64,000 bases of DNA. It comes from Panorpa germanica. Lineage: Eukaryota; Arthropoda; Insecta; Mecoptera; Panorpidae. Positions 46,375 through 58,900 of the stretch are shown piece after piece. The first letter of the stretch is position 1. Every line of letters begins with the position of its first letter. The stretch covers positions 13,144,001 through 13,208,000 of the forward strand of contig OY783219.1 in NCBI GenBank assembly GCA_963678705.1. The letters run 5' to 3'. The translations under genes and the position numbers were made by a program. A model generated the notes under the pieces. It saw only the letters and a program-made list of their open reading frames with translations, had not been told where the DNA came from and made no database searches.

Positions 46375-46808
46375 TATACTAACTTTTTGGCCAGCTATTA
46401 AAAGGAGGCAGTGAAAGAAAGAGGTGGATGGCGGAAGTAGTAAGAAGGAAAGAAAAAACAGGAGAATAAGTGGGCTGGTGGCTGGGTTGCGCAGGGAACA
46501 GAGGGAGAGGGGAGGTACTGGGAGAGGCGGTGAAGGAAGGCAGGAGAGAGAAGGAAGTGGTGAGGAAACAGTTGGGCTTCGGCCCAGAAAGACAGACATG
46601 GGAATGGACCAGTGCAGAGGGAGGACTGAGAAAGGTGAGGGAGGGGGGTCGAGAGAGGAGGAAGCGGAAGGTGCTTTTGGAGATAGGAAGGTCTGGAATA
46701 ATGTAAAATTTAGTTTTAAGTTGAAGTATATGAAATGTATTAAGAATGTAGATTGTAAAGCCGAAAGGCGAACAATAAACAATTAATAATAATACTATAC
46801 TAACTTTT
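46373..46808 (+). mobile_element. LINE 3' end with 15-bp target duplication
   Basis: Insert 46388-46793 is flanked by exact ACTATACTAACTTTT (46373-46387 and 46794-46808). Frame 46392-46469 encodes QLLKGGSERKRWMAEVVRRK and ends EKTGE plus stop: the C-terminus of a LINE ORF2. The 3' UTR holds the GGGCTTCGGCCC hairpin and ends ACAATTAATAATAAT. Same family as 16874-17216. Confidence 0.88.
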
Positions 46809-47700
46809 AACGATATATTTGTATGTAAAAATTTATTTTTTTGTATAAAATTTCACTTTATCCCCCACTCTAAAGTTATTTTTTTTTCTAAGAATCACCA
46901 TACTGAGATATTGCGATTCTAATTCACAGAAAACAATAATATGTAAGCTGAACCGCCTATATAGTATACATGCCATCAGATGTTTAATATGAGTAAAAAA
47001 TATTGGTTTGTGTAACTTGTAAATACAAATTATACGATTGTGAGAATATACACATTGTTAAGGAAAACATGGACATTGCAAAGTATTCTGAAATTACACA
47101 GTTATGCAATGTGATTTGCATTGACTCTTTAAAGTAAAAGTTAAAATATTTTATGTAAAGCACCAATAAACTTAACAGATGTTTAGATTTTCACATAATA
47201 CAAGAATTATGAGATCATTTTACTTTCACGTGCTCAAGGATCTCTGAGATAACACCACAATAGTGTTATCTTGATTCATTAATAGTCAATTCTTATCGCA
47301 TATTATTGACATTACCACAAACTAGATTCAAAAACAAACGAAACACTACCTCACAGGTGATGCGGAAATGTGTGCATATTATGTAGAATACGACTTCTTC
47401 AACTTTTAGAATTGCAATATCTCAGGAATGGTGATTCTTAGAAAAAAAGTTATTAGAACAATTATTGTAGATAATTTCATGATCTACAACTTTGGTCTGA
47501 TCTATTTTTATGGTAAAACTTACCGTTTACCGGAAAAATTGGAAAAACCACTTTTGTTGACCTTTAACCTTGAATAACTTTTTTTGCAGATGTGCGATCG
47601 GTGAGGACTTTTAGTATTTTTTTTGTAATAATGTACCCAAGATCTGTACCAACTTTCAGCTCTATGCGAAATATAGCTAATTCAAATGTTTATTTTGTGC

Positions 47701-48158
47701 AGGCTATTAAGTAATGTCATGGCTTGGTTAATATATTTAATTTAAATTAAATTAATTATTTCGTAATTTCATACCAAATGATACCAAATTGGAGGGCCAT
47801 TTTTAAATTAAAATATTTAGTTTAAATATTGTATGGTAATTTGACCTGACTTATCCCATATTTACTCTCACTTCCCTACTCCCACTTTACACCTCAATTC
47901 ACTCTCAGGTTTTCAATTACTTTTATAACGGCTCAATTTTAAATAAGTATTTCAATTCAAAAATGGAATTAAAATTTCAAATGAAATTACAAATTATTTT
48001 ATTGAATTCATATCATATACTATCACAAAACAGTACTCGCTTTGCGATGCGGTAATCGCTAGTAATTTATGAGAAAAATATGGTGCACTAGATTAGATGC
48101 TTCCGTTTTCAAGTGATTGTAAAAACTAAATGACGAAAAAACATACCAGATTATATTA
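47701..48158. other. AT-rich stretch, nothing recognised
   Basis: No gene, RNA or repeat that I can name. Confidence 0.4.
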
Positions 48159-48793
48159 TTAAGGAGGTAACGGACGTACCGCCAATGCAATATAGGAGTG
48201 ATGAAAATGTATCGGGACTGTACATTTGAAAAAGAATTTTCAATTCGCAATGCGTGTGTGTCCTATGTCTTAACTTCTTTAAAAGTGTACTATATATTGA
48301 TAAAATTGGTTACTAGAACCTCAAATGTCCAATTATTTTTTAATAACTCCTTATATGTTAGGAGATATTAACAATTAAAAAAGGTATTTTGTTCCTTTAA
48401 AGGGATTGAACTTTATAGAACATTCCAAGACATCACGTCCGCTAATTTTCGTCCGATAATTTTTAATTGCTACATATCCGTCAATATTTAGATATTTATT
48501 ACAATTTCAATCCACAATTGAAAAATTTACCCCAAAAAATTGAATACACAAGCTCATTATTAAATAACTGTTAAAATTATTTTTTGATGCGTAGTTTAAT
48601 AATTAAAATTACCTATAATTAATGTCAATTTCGTATTTGCAAAAAGTAATAATATAAGTATTATTATTATTATATATATTATATATTATATTATATATAT
48701 TATTATATTTGAAAATGCTTGTTAACTACTTTTATCGATCTTCTATATTTCACGATATTTTCATCATCACGTAAGGGTGTTACACCTCCTTAA
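48159..48793. mobile_element. MITE family C relative (TTAA-bounded) with nested MITE A
   Basis: TTAAGGAGGTAACGGACGTA at the left and GGTGTTACACCTCCTTAA at the right. The interior differs from the other two family C copies. The partial MITE A at 48250-48557 is inserted in it. Confidence 0.75.
48250..48557 (-). mobile_element. MITE family A, copy 13 (internal deletion)
   Basis: Reverse; ATGCGTGTGTGTCCTATGTC to ACACAAGCTCAT, with the central half missing after ACATCACGTCCGC. Confidence 0.85.
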
Positions 48794-49100
48794 CATAGAA
48801 ATGTGTGACTTTACACTTTAATTGATAAATACTCGTAGCTTGAAAATTATCGTAGTTAATAAAAACTATTTATGTGGTTAATTAGTTATGAACTTAATGT
48901 GTTATGAGCTGCTAACTCGGATCTGGTAGACGTGCTGTGATTAACATTTGTAATATCCGTAACATTGTTTAGTGTGACATTGAAAGTGTAAGACCGAACT
49001 TTACTAAAAAATAACGGTGAGTTCTTATGGGGGCTTCACATTTCTTTTTAATAATATCTTTTTAATATATTTATATTATTATTAAAATTTATATTATATT
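48794..49100. other. AT-rich stretch, nothing recognised
   Basis: No supported feature. Confidence 0.35.
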
Positions 49101-49139
49101 AAATTAAATTAAATATTAAAATTATATAAAATTAAGATT

Positions 49140-49468
49140 ATTAAAATTGGGTAGAATACAATACAGAAGTTTAAGAATCGCTTTAGGTTGCATGACTTCA
49201 ATTCCAACTCATATACTTCAAACTGAATCTAATATAGCTCCATTACAATTTAGAAACCAACTCCTTAGTGGTAAATTTTATGTTAAATGTGAATAATTAT
49301 CGAAAATCCAAATTATTTTAAAATTAAGTTATTATCTACTTATATTCAAAACTGTTCTTACTATACCAAAAAGAATAAACCTATTTTAATAAATAGTTAC
49401 ATGAAATTAAAGGATCTAAATATACAAAGAAATTCCAAATCTCCTATATACTCTATTCCTTTTGAATA

Positions 49469-49555
<87 letters not shown>

Positions 49556-50557
49556 TAACACACAATTATTATCAAAAACATTTATTAATGCCATAAATAA
49601 TGTAAATTTTTTAAATTTAATACATCAGTTTAATACAAATTTTACAAAAATAATATATACAGATGCATCCATTGATTTAGAAAGAAATAAAGCAGGATTT
49701 GCTATGTATGAACAAATAAATTTAAGATATTGTAAATTTAAATTATATAACTCTTATACTGGTGAAAAATTAGGATTATTAAAAGAATTGGACATTAATG
49801 AAAATATGAACAATAATAAAATTATAATAATAACGGATTCTTTAAGTGTTTTAAAAAATTTAAATTCTAATGATAACAAATCAAATAATGATATTTTGAC
49901 ATGCAAAATTAAGGAGACGTATTTCAATATAATAAATAAGAATAATACCATAATAAATAAAATTTATGTGGATAACAGGACATTGTGGAATATGAGGAAA
50001 CGAAATTGCGGATAAATTGGCAAAGGAATCAATAAATTTGGAAATTGGGATGAAAGTGAAATATGAAATTTTTAATATAATCAAAAAATTAAATTTCAAT
50101 TTGAGAAACCAAGATTTCATTAACAAAAGCCAGTTAAAAGGAAGAGATTATTATATGTTATATCCAAATTTAAGTAAGAAGAGATGGTTTAGAAATGAGT
50201 CCCGCAAAATTATATCAACTATAATCAGAATCAAAAGTAATCATTGTAAAACTCCAGCTCACCTGTACAAAATTAATATTAAATCTGACGATATTGGTCT
50301 GATTATATTTGAATGCATAAATTATAGTTTAGAAAGATCAAAATTCGACAGTGAAATATTAGATGTGATTAAAACTTTTCCAATTAATACTAAATATTTG
50401 TTAAGTGATTCAAAATTAATAAGTGATTTATTAAAATATTTAAAAATTTGTAAAATTGAATTATAAATTATAAAAGATTACCAAGTATAAGAAATGTTTG
50501 ATGGTGGCTATGACGAATAAAAGTCAAGGCAAACAAATATAAAAAAATATATATATA
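49140..50557 (+). pseudogene. AT-rich non-LTR retrotransposon remnant with RNase H
   Basis: Broken frames read RLGRIQYRSLRIALGCMTSI and TESNIAPLQFRNQLL, the typical linker between polymerase and RNase H of I-like LINEs. They continue with RNase H blocks IIYTDASIDLERNKAGFAMY, IIIITDSLSVLKNL and, after a frameshift near 49990, GNEIADKLAKESINLEIGMK, then a C-terminal region to a stop at 50464-50466. A (TA)n run at about 49465-49550 interrupts the front part. The 3' UTR ends in an A-rich tail at about 50555. Codon use is extremely AT-biased. Confidence 0.8.
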
Positions 50558-52918
50558 GTCAAAGTTACGATAGATCGGCGATGACATATGAAATGCCTGG
50601 ACTAAGATTTGATGAACGTATTTCGTTTATTATACAGCAAAATATATTTTATAGCAGCATCATCTATGAGAGCTATTGTGAAATAATTTTAAAAAACTAT
50701 ATGTACGAATATGTTTAGAAATTATTTATTTTGAAATTAACTATTTTTAACTAAATTGACTTATTAAAGATTTAGTTGCCATGCACTTCTTATTTATTAA
50801 TTAATATTTAGACATATTGAAATATTTGTAATGCATGTTATTTTTGTAAATAACAAATAACTGAGTAAAAGTTAATTCTTTATTTATGTCTCTTTATATA
50901 ATTGTTTATAATATAATATGCACAATTATTAATGATGGCTGCTGTGTCTTCGTATTTAGTCCCTTGGTAGATTGTTATGACAATTAAATTGATTATGCAC
51001 TTATAATAATAAAACTTAAGGAGGCAGCGGTGTAGTTCATATGTGTGAGGGGGCTATCTGTATAAGAAAAAAATCTTCGGTCGTTCTTCTTTATAATATC
51101 TCAGCATTGCAACATCTTGTTTTCCACAGTCTTTATGCAATTTGTACAATATGCCGCATCCACACTGTTTAACGATTCTTGCCACATGTATAAAACATTT
51201 TTATTTTTCAGTTTATCTGTGTCAATGTTTTTGATATAAAATTCTTTACAGTTAGCCTGTACTAAGTCAATAGCAGTGATAAGGTGGAAGACGCATACTT
51301 TGTGACCATGTTTCTTTGTGATGCGGTGAATTTCATATACATTTTATAAACGATCTTCTTTAGCAAGAAACAAAAGTTCGGTTTTTAGCATTTCTGGTGT
51401 GGTTGAGATATTATTTTTTTGAAGATAAATCGTTTTCTTCCATGTTGTGTTAGGTAGAGGTTTTAATATCATTTGGAATGTATGTTGCGTTATTCATGAT
51501 CATTAAAAATGGCTCTTGTAAATTGGGAATAAGATGTTCTTTAAGCCATTTCTTGGACAATTCTGCATTCATATCATGGTAATCCAATATCTGACATTTT
51601 GTTGAAAATATTAGTGACGCATTCTCCACTGAAATTAGTTTGTAAATAATTAATATTTCAGAATATTTTTTAAGTGTACATCTAAATATATTCTTACATT
51701 GAAAATTCTTCTCATAAATTAATCGCTAATTACGGCATCTTTAACAAATTCATCTTCATCTTCCGAGATGAGCTTTGACACGATTACGTGTTTTCTGTGG
51801 TGAAATGGATACTCCAAAACCACCAGAAAATGTTTGTAGTGTACGACTCCAATTATCCAGACTAATTGTGGTTCAAGCCAATCCGGAATTGTAGTTCTAT
51901 TGCGGCTTTAAATAATATTTGAATAATAATCCAATATTTATGTTAAACTTTACCAATATTATAAATGTCAACATCAATAATGTTGGTCGATCATTTTCAA
52001 AATATTGCAATGCTTTTCATTTCATAGATCTAAACATTTCCACACCTTATATACGAGGCGTGTTTTTTAAGTAAGTACCGTTTTGGAATTAAAAAAGGAC
52101 GTGCAAAGATATTGCAATAATTTTATTTTTACATGAAAGCCTGTACCTTAATCTACTTTACTACATAATTTCCGTGAATATTGAGGCACTTGTCATAACG
52201 TGGCACCAGTTTTTGAATACCCTCCTCATAAAATTCTGCCGCCTGACATGTTAACCACTGTATCACAACTCTTTTGACTTCGTTATCGTCTTGAAGACGC
52301 TGCGGCCATCTTTAAATGCTCTCACCCATTTCCTTACCATTCCATCACTCATAATGTTTTGTCCGTAAACTTCACAGATCTCACGATGAATATTGATCGG
52401 TTATACGCCTTTAGCACTAAGAAATCGTATAACAGCCCGTACTTCACAATCGGCGGGACCCACGATTGTCGGAGGCATCTTAAACACTCAGTAAACAACG
52501 TATACAATGAAGAATCAGACTGTAATGGCGTCAGTGCGTAGACAAGAGATGTAGGTAACCAGCGCGCATGCAGGTAACGCCGACCGTAGCGCTGCAAAGG
52601 CGGAATCGCAAAACGGTACTTCCTTAAAAAACATGCCTCGTACTTAAAATATTATAATATTTGATAATAAATTTGACAGTTCGTTCTATTAAAATAAATA
52701 AATTTGACAAATTTAAATTTGTTTACAAAATAAACAGACATACGTTTATACATCAGTCTATACTTACCATAGCAGACAATTGGTGTTTTTTTTTATCCTT
52801 TTCACTCCCATATATATAATAGTAATAAGAGTGAGATAATGCTTTTTCAATGTGTCGTAGCTTTATGCAGCTGAACTTTTAAAATTATAACTCATCGCCG
52901 ATCTATCGTAACTTTGAC
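50558..52918 (-). mobile_element. Tc1/mariner-like element, copy 2, with nested mariner
   Basis: Terminal repeats GTCAAAGTTACGATAGATCG (50558) and CGATCTATCGTAACTTTGAC (to 52918) are flanked by TA on both sides. The minus strand near 51240-51610 gives YHDMNAELSKKWLKEHLIPN and EPFLMIMNNATYIPNDIKTS, an IS630/Tc1-type DDE block. There the usual Asp of DNA is Asn and stops follow, so it is dead. The C-terminal phrase CTNCIKTEE... of copy 1 is also present here. A 587-bp mariner sits at 52054-52640. Confidence 0.83.
52054..52640 (-). mobile_element. Internally deleted mariner with TA duplication
   Basis: Termini CGAGGCGTGTTTTTTAAGTA and TCCTTAAAAAACATGCCTCG, flanked by TA. On the minus strand a start at 52478 gives MPPTIVGPADCEVRAVIRFL, one stop, then EVYGQNIMSDGMVRKWVRAF (mariner HTH). 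After a deletion comes the C-terminus QAAEFYEEGIQKLVPRYDKC. The DDD core is gone. Different lineage from the 2.9 kb mariner. Confidence 0.88.
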
Positions 52919-53592
52919 TATATATATTTATATTATTGTACAACATATTAAGTTTATTGTGTGAAAATTTGAAGTCGATTAGAGGAAAACTGTAGGAGAT
53001 ATAGAGTTTTAAGTGTTCACCTCTTTGGTATGATTTCGTCTTTCTTTGAAACTTCTAAATTCGTTTGTCTGACACTTAGCTTTTTCAGAGACGGTGCCCT
53101 CTCTAACTCAGAGTCTGCTGCACCGATCCTTTTGAAATTTTGCACACCCTTTCTTTACATAAATGCCTAAGTAACGCTGTCAAGTTTTTTTTAAATTTAT
53201 TTATTTTAACGTATTTTAAAATAACAAAGTTTCTGATTATTTTCCTGTAAAATCGGTATTTTGAATTCTAAGTGCTGTAAAAAATTGAAAAGTCAATAAT
53301 AAAAAAACAGTGTTACCTGCAGAAACTTATCGACTAATTAAATCATTTTGGTTTTTCGATATCAGATAATCCAGTGATGTGTTATGAGTGGCAACGCAAT
53401 GAAACTTTTTTTTGAGATGTCTACGGAAATTTGGTGTCAATGCCTCATTTCTTGATATTTATTTACGAAAATTACACAAACTATTTTATAAATTTTATTT
53501 TATCAAGTAGTAATTATAGAAATAATTATATATTAACTGTGTGTCAAAAAACATTATCGAAAATATACTTTTTTGTATCGATATCTATAAGA

Positions 53593-55550
53593 CTGTACTA
53601 TATATTGATGAAGTGGGTTACTAGAACCTCAAATGTTCAATTATTTTTTAATAACTCCTTATATTTTACAAGATATTAACAATTCAAAAAGTTATTTTGT
53701 CTCTTTAATTATTAAGGTGAAACGATACTTGTCCATTTTTGATTCGCGAAATATAGATGGCGATACTATACAGCAGGTTAAATATTATCAAAAAACCCAT
53801 GTTTTTTTATGTTTAATTCTACATATTACCTACATTTTAAGCTTTCTTTCACTGATTTTTAATGATTTTGGTAGAGCAAAATATGTTTTGAAAATGATTG
53901 TTTGCTATATTTTCTAATTCAATTCCAATTTTTATATGCCTTATAATATTTGTAAGGGTTTGTCCTAATTTTAAAACCTTTATTGTGTTTCTCAAACTGA
54001 CGCCTATGACTTAAAAATACATAGAGCATTCAATAATATCCCTCAAATATTTTGTACCTGATTGTACATAATATAGGATTCTACTAATACAAATATGGAA
54101 TGTTTTTTTGATCCAAATTTTCAATATTACTTAAACTATGAATTCGTTCTTTTGAAGGCTGGAGAATGAATATTAATTAGAAAAATTAGCCAAATGTTTC
54201 AATCTTGTTATTATGATAATCTGTTAATAAAGTCTACGTAATCTTCAGTATATGATTAATGAAAAAAATTAAAATTTTAACATTGGAACTACTTTTTCCG
54301 AAGGAAAAATTCTGTTAGAAAATTGAAATACAATTTTTTTTATATTTATCTTATATGAAAATATGGAATATGAAGTGTCATGTGTACCCAAGTAATTTTC
54401 TAAGAAATCATGGAATAATGAAGAAACTGATATTTTAAACGGATAATTACATTGTTCAAAATAAAAATTAATATTTAATTTCTAAATATTATCGATCTAA
54501 ATATTTAAAGTTATAAGTAATATCTGGTTCATGATTGATACCATTCAAAATGTTTGAAATAACAAAGTATTTTATAACAACATAAACATTTTGTAAAAAT
54601 CATAATTGCTCAATATCTCAAAACTCAAAATTCGGACTTGACTCCTTAATGAACTGACCGATCGGTATATACATATTTAAAAAAAAGTTCATAATATTAA
54701 CTATTAAATATGCATATGTAAAAAGAAATTTGGAACCACTGGAAAATATGAAACGCATATACTTGAATGAAGGTATAAAAATATTACCAGAAAATAGAAA
54801 TTTAATTTTCAACACACTATATGTTTCTAAATAATTAATATACTAATTAATGACCTATTTATAAACAAAGCTTGAACATTTATCGAACTCTTAACGATTG
54901 ATTATATGGTCTAAATAGCTCAATCATGTGCAAAGTTATTAACGTTTTTATATTTGAAAACATGGAGTACTAATACATGGAGTACACTGTTGCCATCTAT
55001 ATCTAACTATATAACCATGAAGTAACGTTTCACCTTAAAAGGTTTCGCCGTTGTAGAACATACAATATCCGTTATGTTGCTATCTCTTTTATACAACAGA
55101 GCGGAAAAGAGATAGCATATGCATGACAGAACTCTGACAAATTTACAGATTCGCAAACCTTACAGCTCAACAATCTCTGCTATATGTATTTATATATCAA
55201 AATATCAAATATTATTTACAGCTGTTTCGAGGAACAATAAATCTTCAATATAATGTCTGCCTTAACAGGGTTAAATGAAATGAAAACTTTTAATTCTTTG
55301 CTAACTAACGCATGCGTATTAGGTACACAGCTGCAAAACATTACCACAGCACTGACCGAATCAACAAATAACTGACCTATCTCACTGGATACGTCATAAA
55401 TATGGCCGACGTCTATAGCGGTAAAACTACAATTCAAATTTTTAATTGCTATATCTCTGTCAACATTTAGATATTTAATAAAATAGTAACGCCAATACAC
55501 ATTTATTAACATTAATTTCTGACGCCTAAAGAATGAGTATACAAGCCCAT
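53593..55550 (-). mobile_element. MITE family A, copy 14, split by a TTAA element
   Basis: Reverse. The first part is 53593-53711 (GTGGGTTACTAGAACCTCAA to TCTCTTTAATTA); it resumes at 55039 (AGGTTTCGCCGTTG) and ends ACAAGCCCAT at 55550. It carries the hairpin subfamily insert at 55079-55120. The split lies exactly at the family's TTAA in ATTATTAAAGGGATTC. Confidence 0.88.
53712..55038. mobile_element. TTAA-bounded MITE family B, long copy
   Basis: Both ends read TTAAGGTGAAACG inward, and TTAA occurs at 53712-53715 and 55035-55038, with 1319 bp between. The left 100 bp match the 16.7 kb fold-back (GCGAAATATAGATGGCGATA). The interior is AT-rich with no frame above about 95 codons. TTAA duplication suggests mobilisation by a piggyBac-type transposase (inference). 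Confidence 0.85.
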
Positions 55551-55954
55551 TGTGACAAGAGCGTCGATGAAGTTCGGAGTTGATCCGCACTAGTGCTATC
55601 AATCAAAATAACTTCGCTATTAAATCTAACAGTGAACTACTTGGGTGATCAGTACATTTGGACTAGTATTCAAATTACGTTAGACAGTCGAAGTATTTAG
55701 TTTCCTTAATATTATCATGTGATAACTAAATTTACCAATAATATTGAAGTTCTTATATCGATGAAATAAAACGCTAATTACCATTTTGCTAGAAAACGGA
55801 TTAAAACTTTCTTTTTATAAATAACAAAACTTCAAATAATAGTTTTATATAAAACCATGATTGCAGCTGCTCATCTAATAATGCACCAGTTCTGGTGAGT
55901 TAGAAATGATTACGCTAATGGTACGATATTTTGCAGATCGCGTTTCCGTTAACC
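55551..55954 (+). promoter_or_regulatory. Upstream region of the NACHT-ankyrin gene
   Basis: Between the MITE end and the start codon. ATATTTTGCAG at 55936 looks like an acceptor, and CTGGTGAGT at 55892-55900 like a donor, but that intron would be only 42 bp. The open frame continues to 55931, so an upstream coding exon is possible but not needed. No TATA box is convincing. Confidence 0.35.
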
Positions 55955-58900
55955 ATGGTCCTTGAGTCACCGTCTTCCAGCACCAAGGGTATTTCTGTGG
56001 GCACTCGATCTGGCGTTGCCACAACTACAGGGGTGGACTACGAGAATTATATGTTCCTCCTGGTGTTGACGAGGTTATTAGAAGACAACCGGATTAAGCA
56101 ATTCTACATTGCCCAGAATGTGGAAGGACTAGGAGCCTTCGATGACCTGGTCGTCGTTTACAACTATAAACCCCAAGGGAAAAATACAACAGTAACTAAA
56201 CTCCTCATGGTCCAACTCAAACAAATCAAGAACAGGTCTGTTATGCTGAAATCACTGACAGCATCTTCCGGTGTAAATTTTAATTTAAATAAATATTACA
56301 ACGACTTCAAATGTGTGATGAATAGTATTGGAAAATTTGAAGATGTCGTTTTAAACGAATGCCTATTAGAGAATATGGAATTCGTTCTTTACACCAACGC
56401 TCAATGTCCTTTGGGGGACAATAACTACCACAGCGAACACTCCCTGTGCCGAGAACTCCTTGAAACCGGGACGGAATCATCCAACATATTTAGTTTCAAT
56501 TCAACACAACCATTTGAAAAATTTCACGAAGAACTTAAAAAGAATAACAGCCCTATAACTGGTGATGTGGAAGGACAACAGTTTCTGCAGCAGTTGGTGT
56601 TCTTTGCTAATCAAAGTACTACCACTGATCTGCAAAGAAGTCTTAAAGGACAGCTTGGAAAATATTTTGTTAAAGAAGCTATTTCACAAGACTATATTTT
56701 ACACAGAGCGGTTAATTTCCTTGCAGCAAACAACAGGATGTGGATGAGTCGACAATCCGGGGTGTTGTCAAACATTACTTTTAATTTTCAAGGATTTAAA
56801 GTAAAGCTGAATGATTTGTGTAAAATCTGGGGAAATCCTGAATTTATCAGGAAGATAATAATTAAACAAATTTGTCAGGAGAAGGGCAACCTTCTAGAAG
56901 TTGGTAAAGTGGTAATCCAGCCAATAGATTATTACATCAAAAGAGAAGTTATTAAGGGTGCTGATCCTAATGCGTCTCTTAAATTACTTACATATCTTTC
57001 TACTAATGAGGTAAACTGCTTTCAAAACTTATCAAGCACTTTGTACCAAGAGGAACTAGAGGAACAATTTGTGATTCTTTCTGCTGGACCAGGCATGGGA
57101 AAGAGTGTTTTCATGACACATCAAGCGCATTTAGTAAAGAGCAAAAATCCAGCAAAGTATGTCATCAGAGAAAACTTATTGGATCACTCTAGCTTCCTGA
57201 AACAGTTTGAAGTTACTGACGAAGGTAAATTAATGGCGGAACACTTTTTGGCTGAAATAGCTGGCGTTACATCAGGTACGTTGGATCATGATGTATTCAA
57301 GTGTTGTCTGCATGGCGACAATAGGATGGCGATATTTCTAGACGGCATGGACGAAATCAGTCCCCATTACTTTGATAAAGTGTGTAACATCATACAAGCT
57401 ATCTGCGAAGAGTTTCAGGTGCAGATAGTGGTATCCACGAGGCCTCTCTTGGAAGACAAGATGAGGACATATTTCGAAATGCCAATTTCGAATTTGATAA
57501 AGTTTACTTATGGTGACATAGATATGTTATTACATAATTATGTCAAATTTGAAGACCTGAGAAAGACAGAACGAAATTTATCTGAGATTCCAATATTTTG
57601 TAAAATGTTAAGAGATATTTATAAGAGCGGCGACGGAAGCACTTCAAACGCAACGTTATGTAAAGTTGAATTATACGACAAATTTATTGAAGTCATGTAT
57701 CAGCACTATCATAAAGAGAAGTTGAAAGGAGACGTTGATATATCAGCAGTACAAAGCAGAATAGAAAAGCAGAAGCAAATGGTGATGGAGAATCACGAAA
57801 AGGCTGCTATGTTAACTCTTTTTAGCGGTGATTATTACCAACATTTAGTAACATGGAATATAATACAAGACTGTAAGGACTTCCTCTCTGACGTATCCCG
57901 AGGAATTGAAAATATAGGATTAATTGACAATATCGTTAATGAAAAGCCGATCTTCATTCATCGATCTTTCGCCGAATATTTTGCTGGACGATGGATTGCT
58001 AGAAACATAGAGAGATATAAAGAGTTGGTTGGTATGTGTGGCCTGAGTGAATTCTCAGAAGTGAACTTTTTTATGTCTTCTAAGCTAAAGCATTCACAAC
58101 CTATATTTCCTTTGATTTTAAATGTTAAGAAAAAGAATGATGTAAAGAATATTCTCAAGGAATATGATAGTGAATTTAACTCGCTGGATCCACTAGGAAG
58201 AGACGTGCTGTACTATTTGAAATTATCTAACAATTATAATGGTTTTAAATACATATTGTCTAACGGATTCATTTTGACGGAGGAAATTATTAAACGTACT
58301 GAAATGCACTCATTTTATTATGAAGTCATAACGACCATAGTATGCCGATGGTTGACGACCATGTTGAACAAGTATCCACAGGATAGCCACCTTTTCAGTT
58401 TGCTGTTCTTGAAACCTATGCCTAACGACTTTGTTATCTCTTTTCTAGAGCATCACTCCAGGAACTCACCTTTACATCTGGCAATAATAGAAGAAAACAA
58501 AGTAGAAATTCTCAAACTAATAGAAGATAATCTAAACTCCCAAAATGATTTGGGTTTAACCCCTCTACACGTAGCAGTTATGATGGAAGATATAGACACG
58601 GTGAAACTCATGGGGGAGTATGATGCGAAATACAGCAGAGACAATGTGTTTCGTGTTTATCCTCATCAACTTGTTCCAAATCATTCACTGTTCAGACAAC
58701 AGTCAAATGACTCCGTTTCCAATTTTCTCGATCTTCCAATTCACCAGGAAATCTTAAAACTAGACATAGACGATAATCGTAAACAGGTTGTGGCACACTC
58801 AATATGTACATTCGATTTGCAGCCTTGCCATGTGAGACTTAACGGCAGTGTGGAACTTCTGGATGACCTCATATTGATGTGTGATCATCCCTCAGTTTGT

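Larger units (their letters stand above)
44921..47700. mobile_element. Fold-back element with long inverted arms, carrying two later insertions
   Basis: Left arm about 44921-45190 and right arm 47410-47700 are inverted copies. Shared blocks include GCATAGAGxTGAAAGxTGGT, TCCAATTTTTCCGGTAAACG, GATCAGACCAAAGTTGTAGA and TTTTCTAAGAATCACCATTC. Inside are a direct repeat at 45181/45463, a Tc1-like element at 45611-46374 and a LINE end at 46388-46793. No coding region of its own. The class is unknown to me. Confidence 0.7.

Noticed and set aside
49465..49550. Tyr-Ile repeat coded by (TA)n at the front of the LINE frame
   Set aside because: Microsatellite expansion, not a protein repeat.
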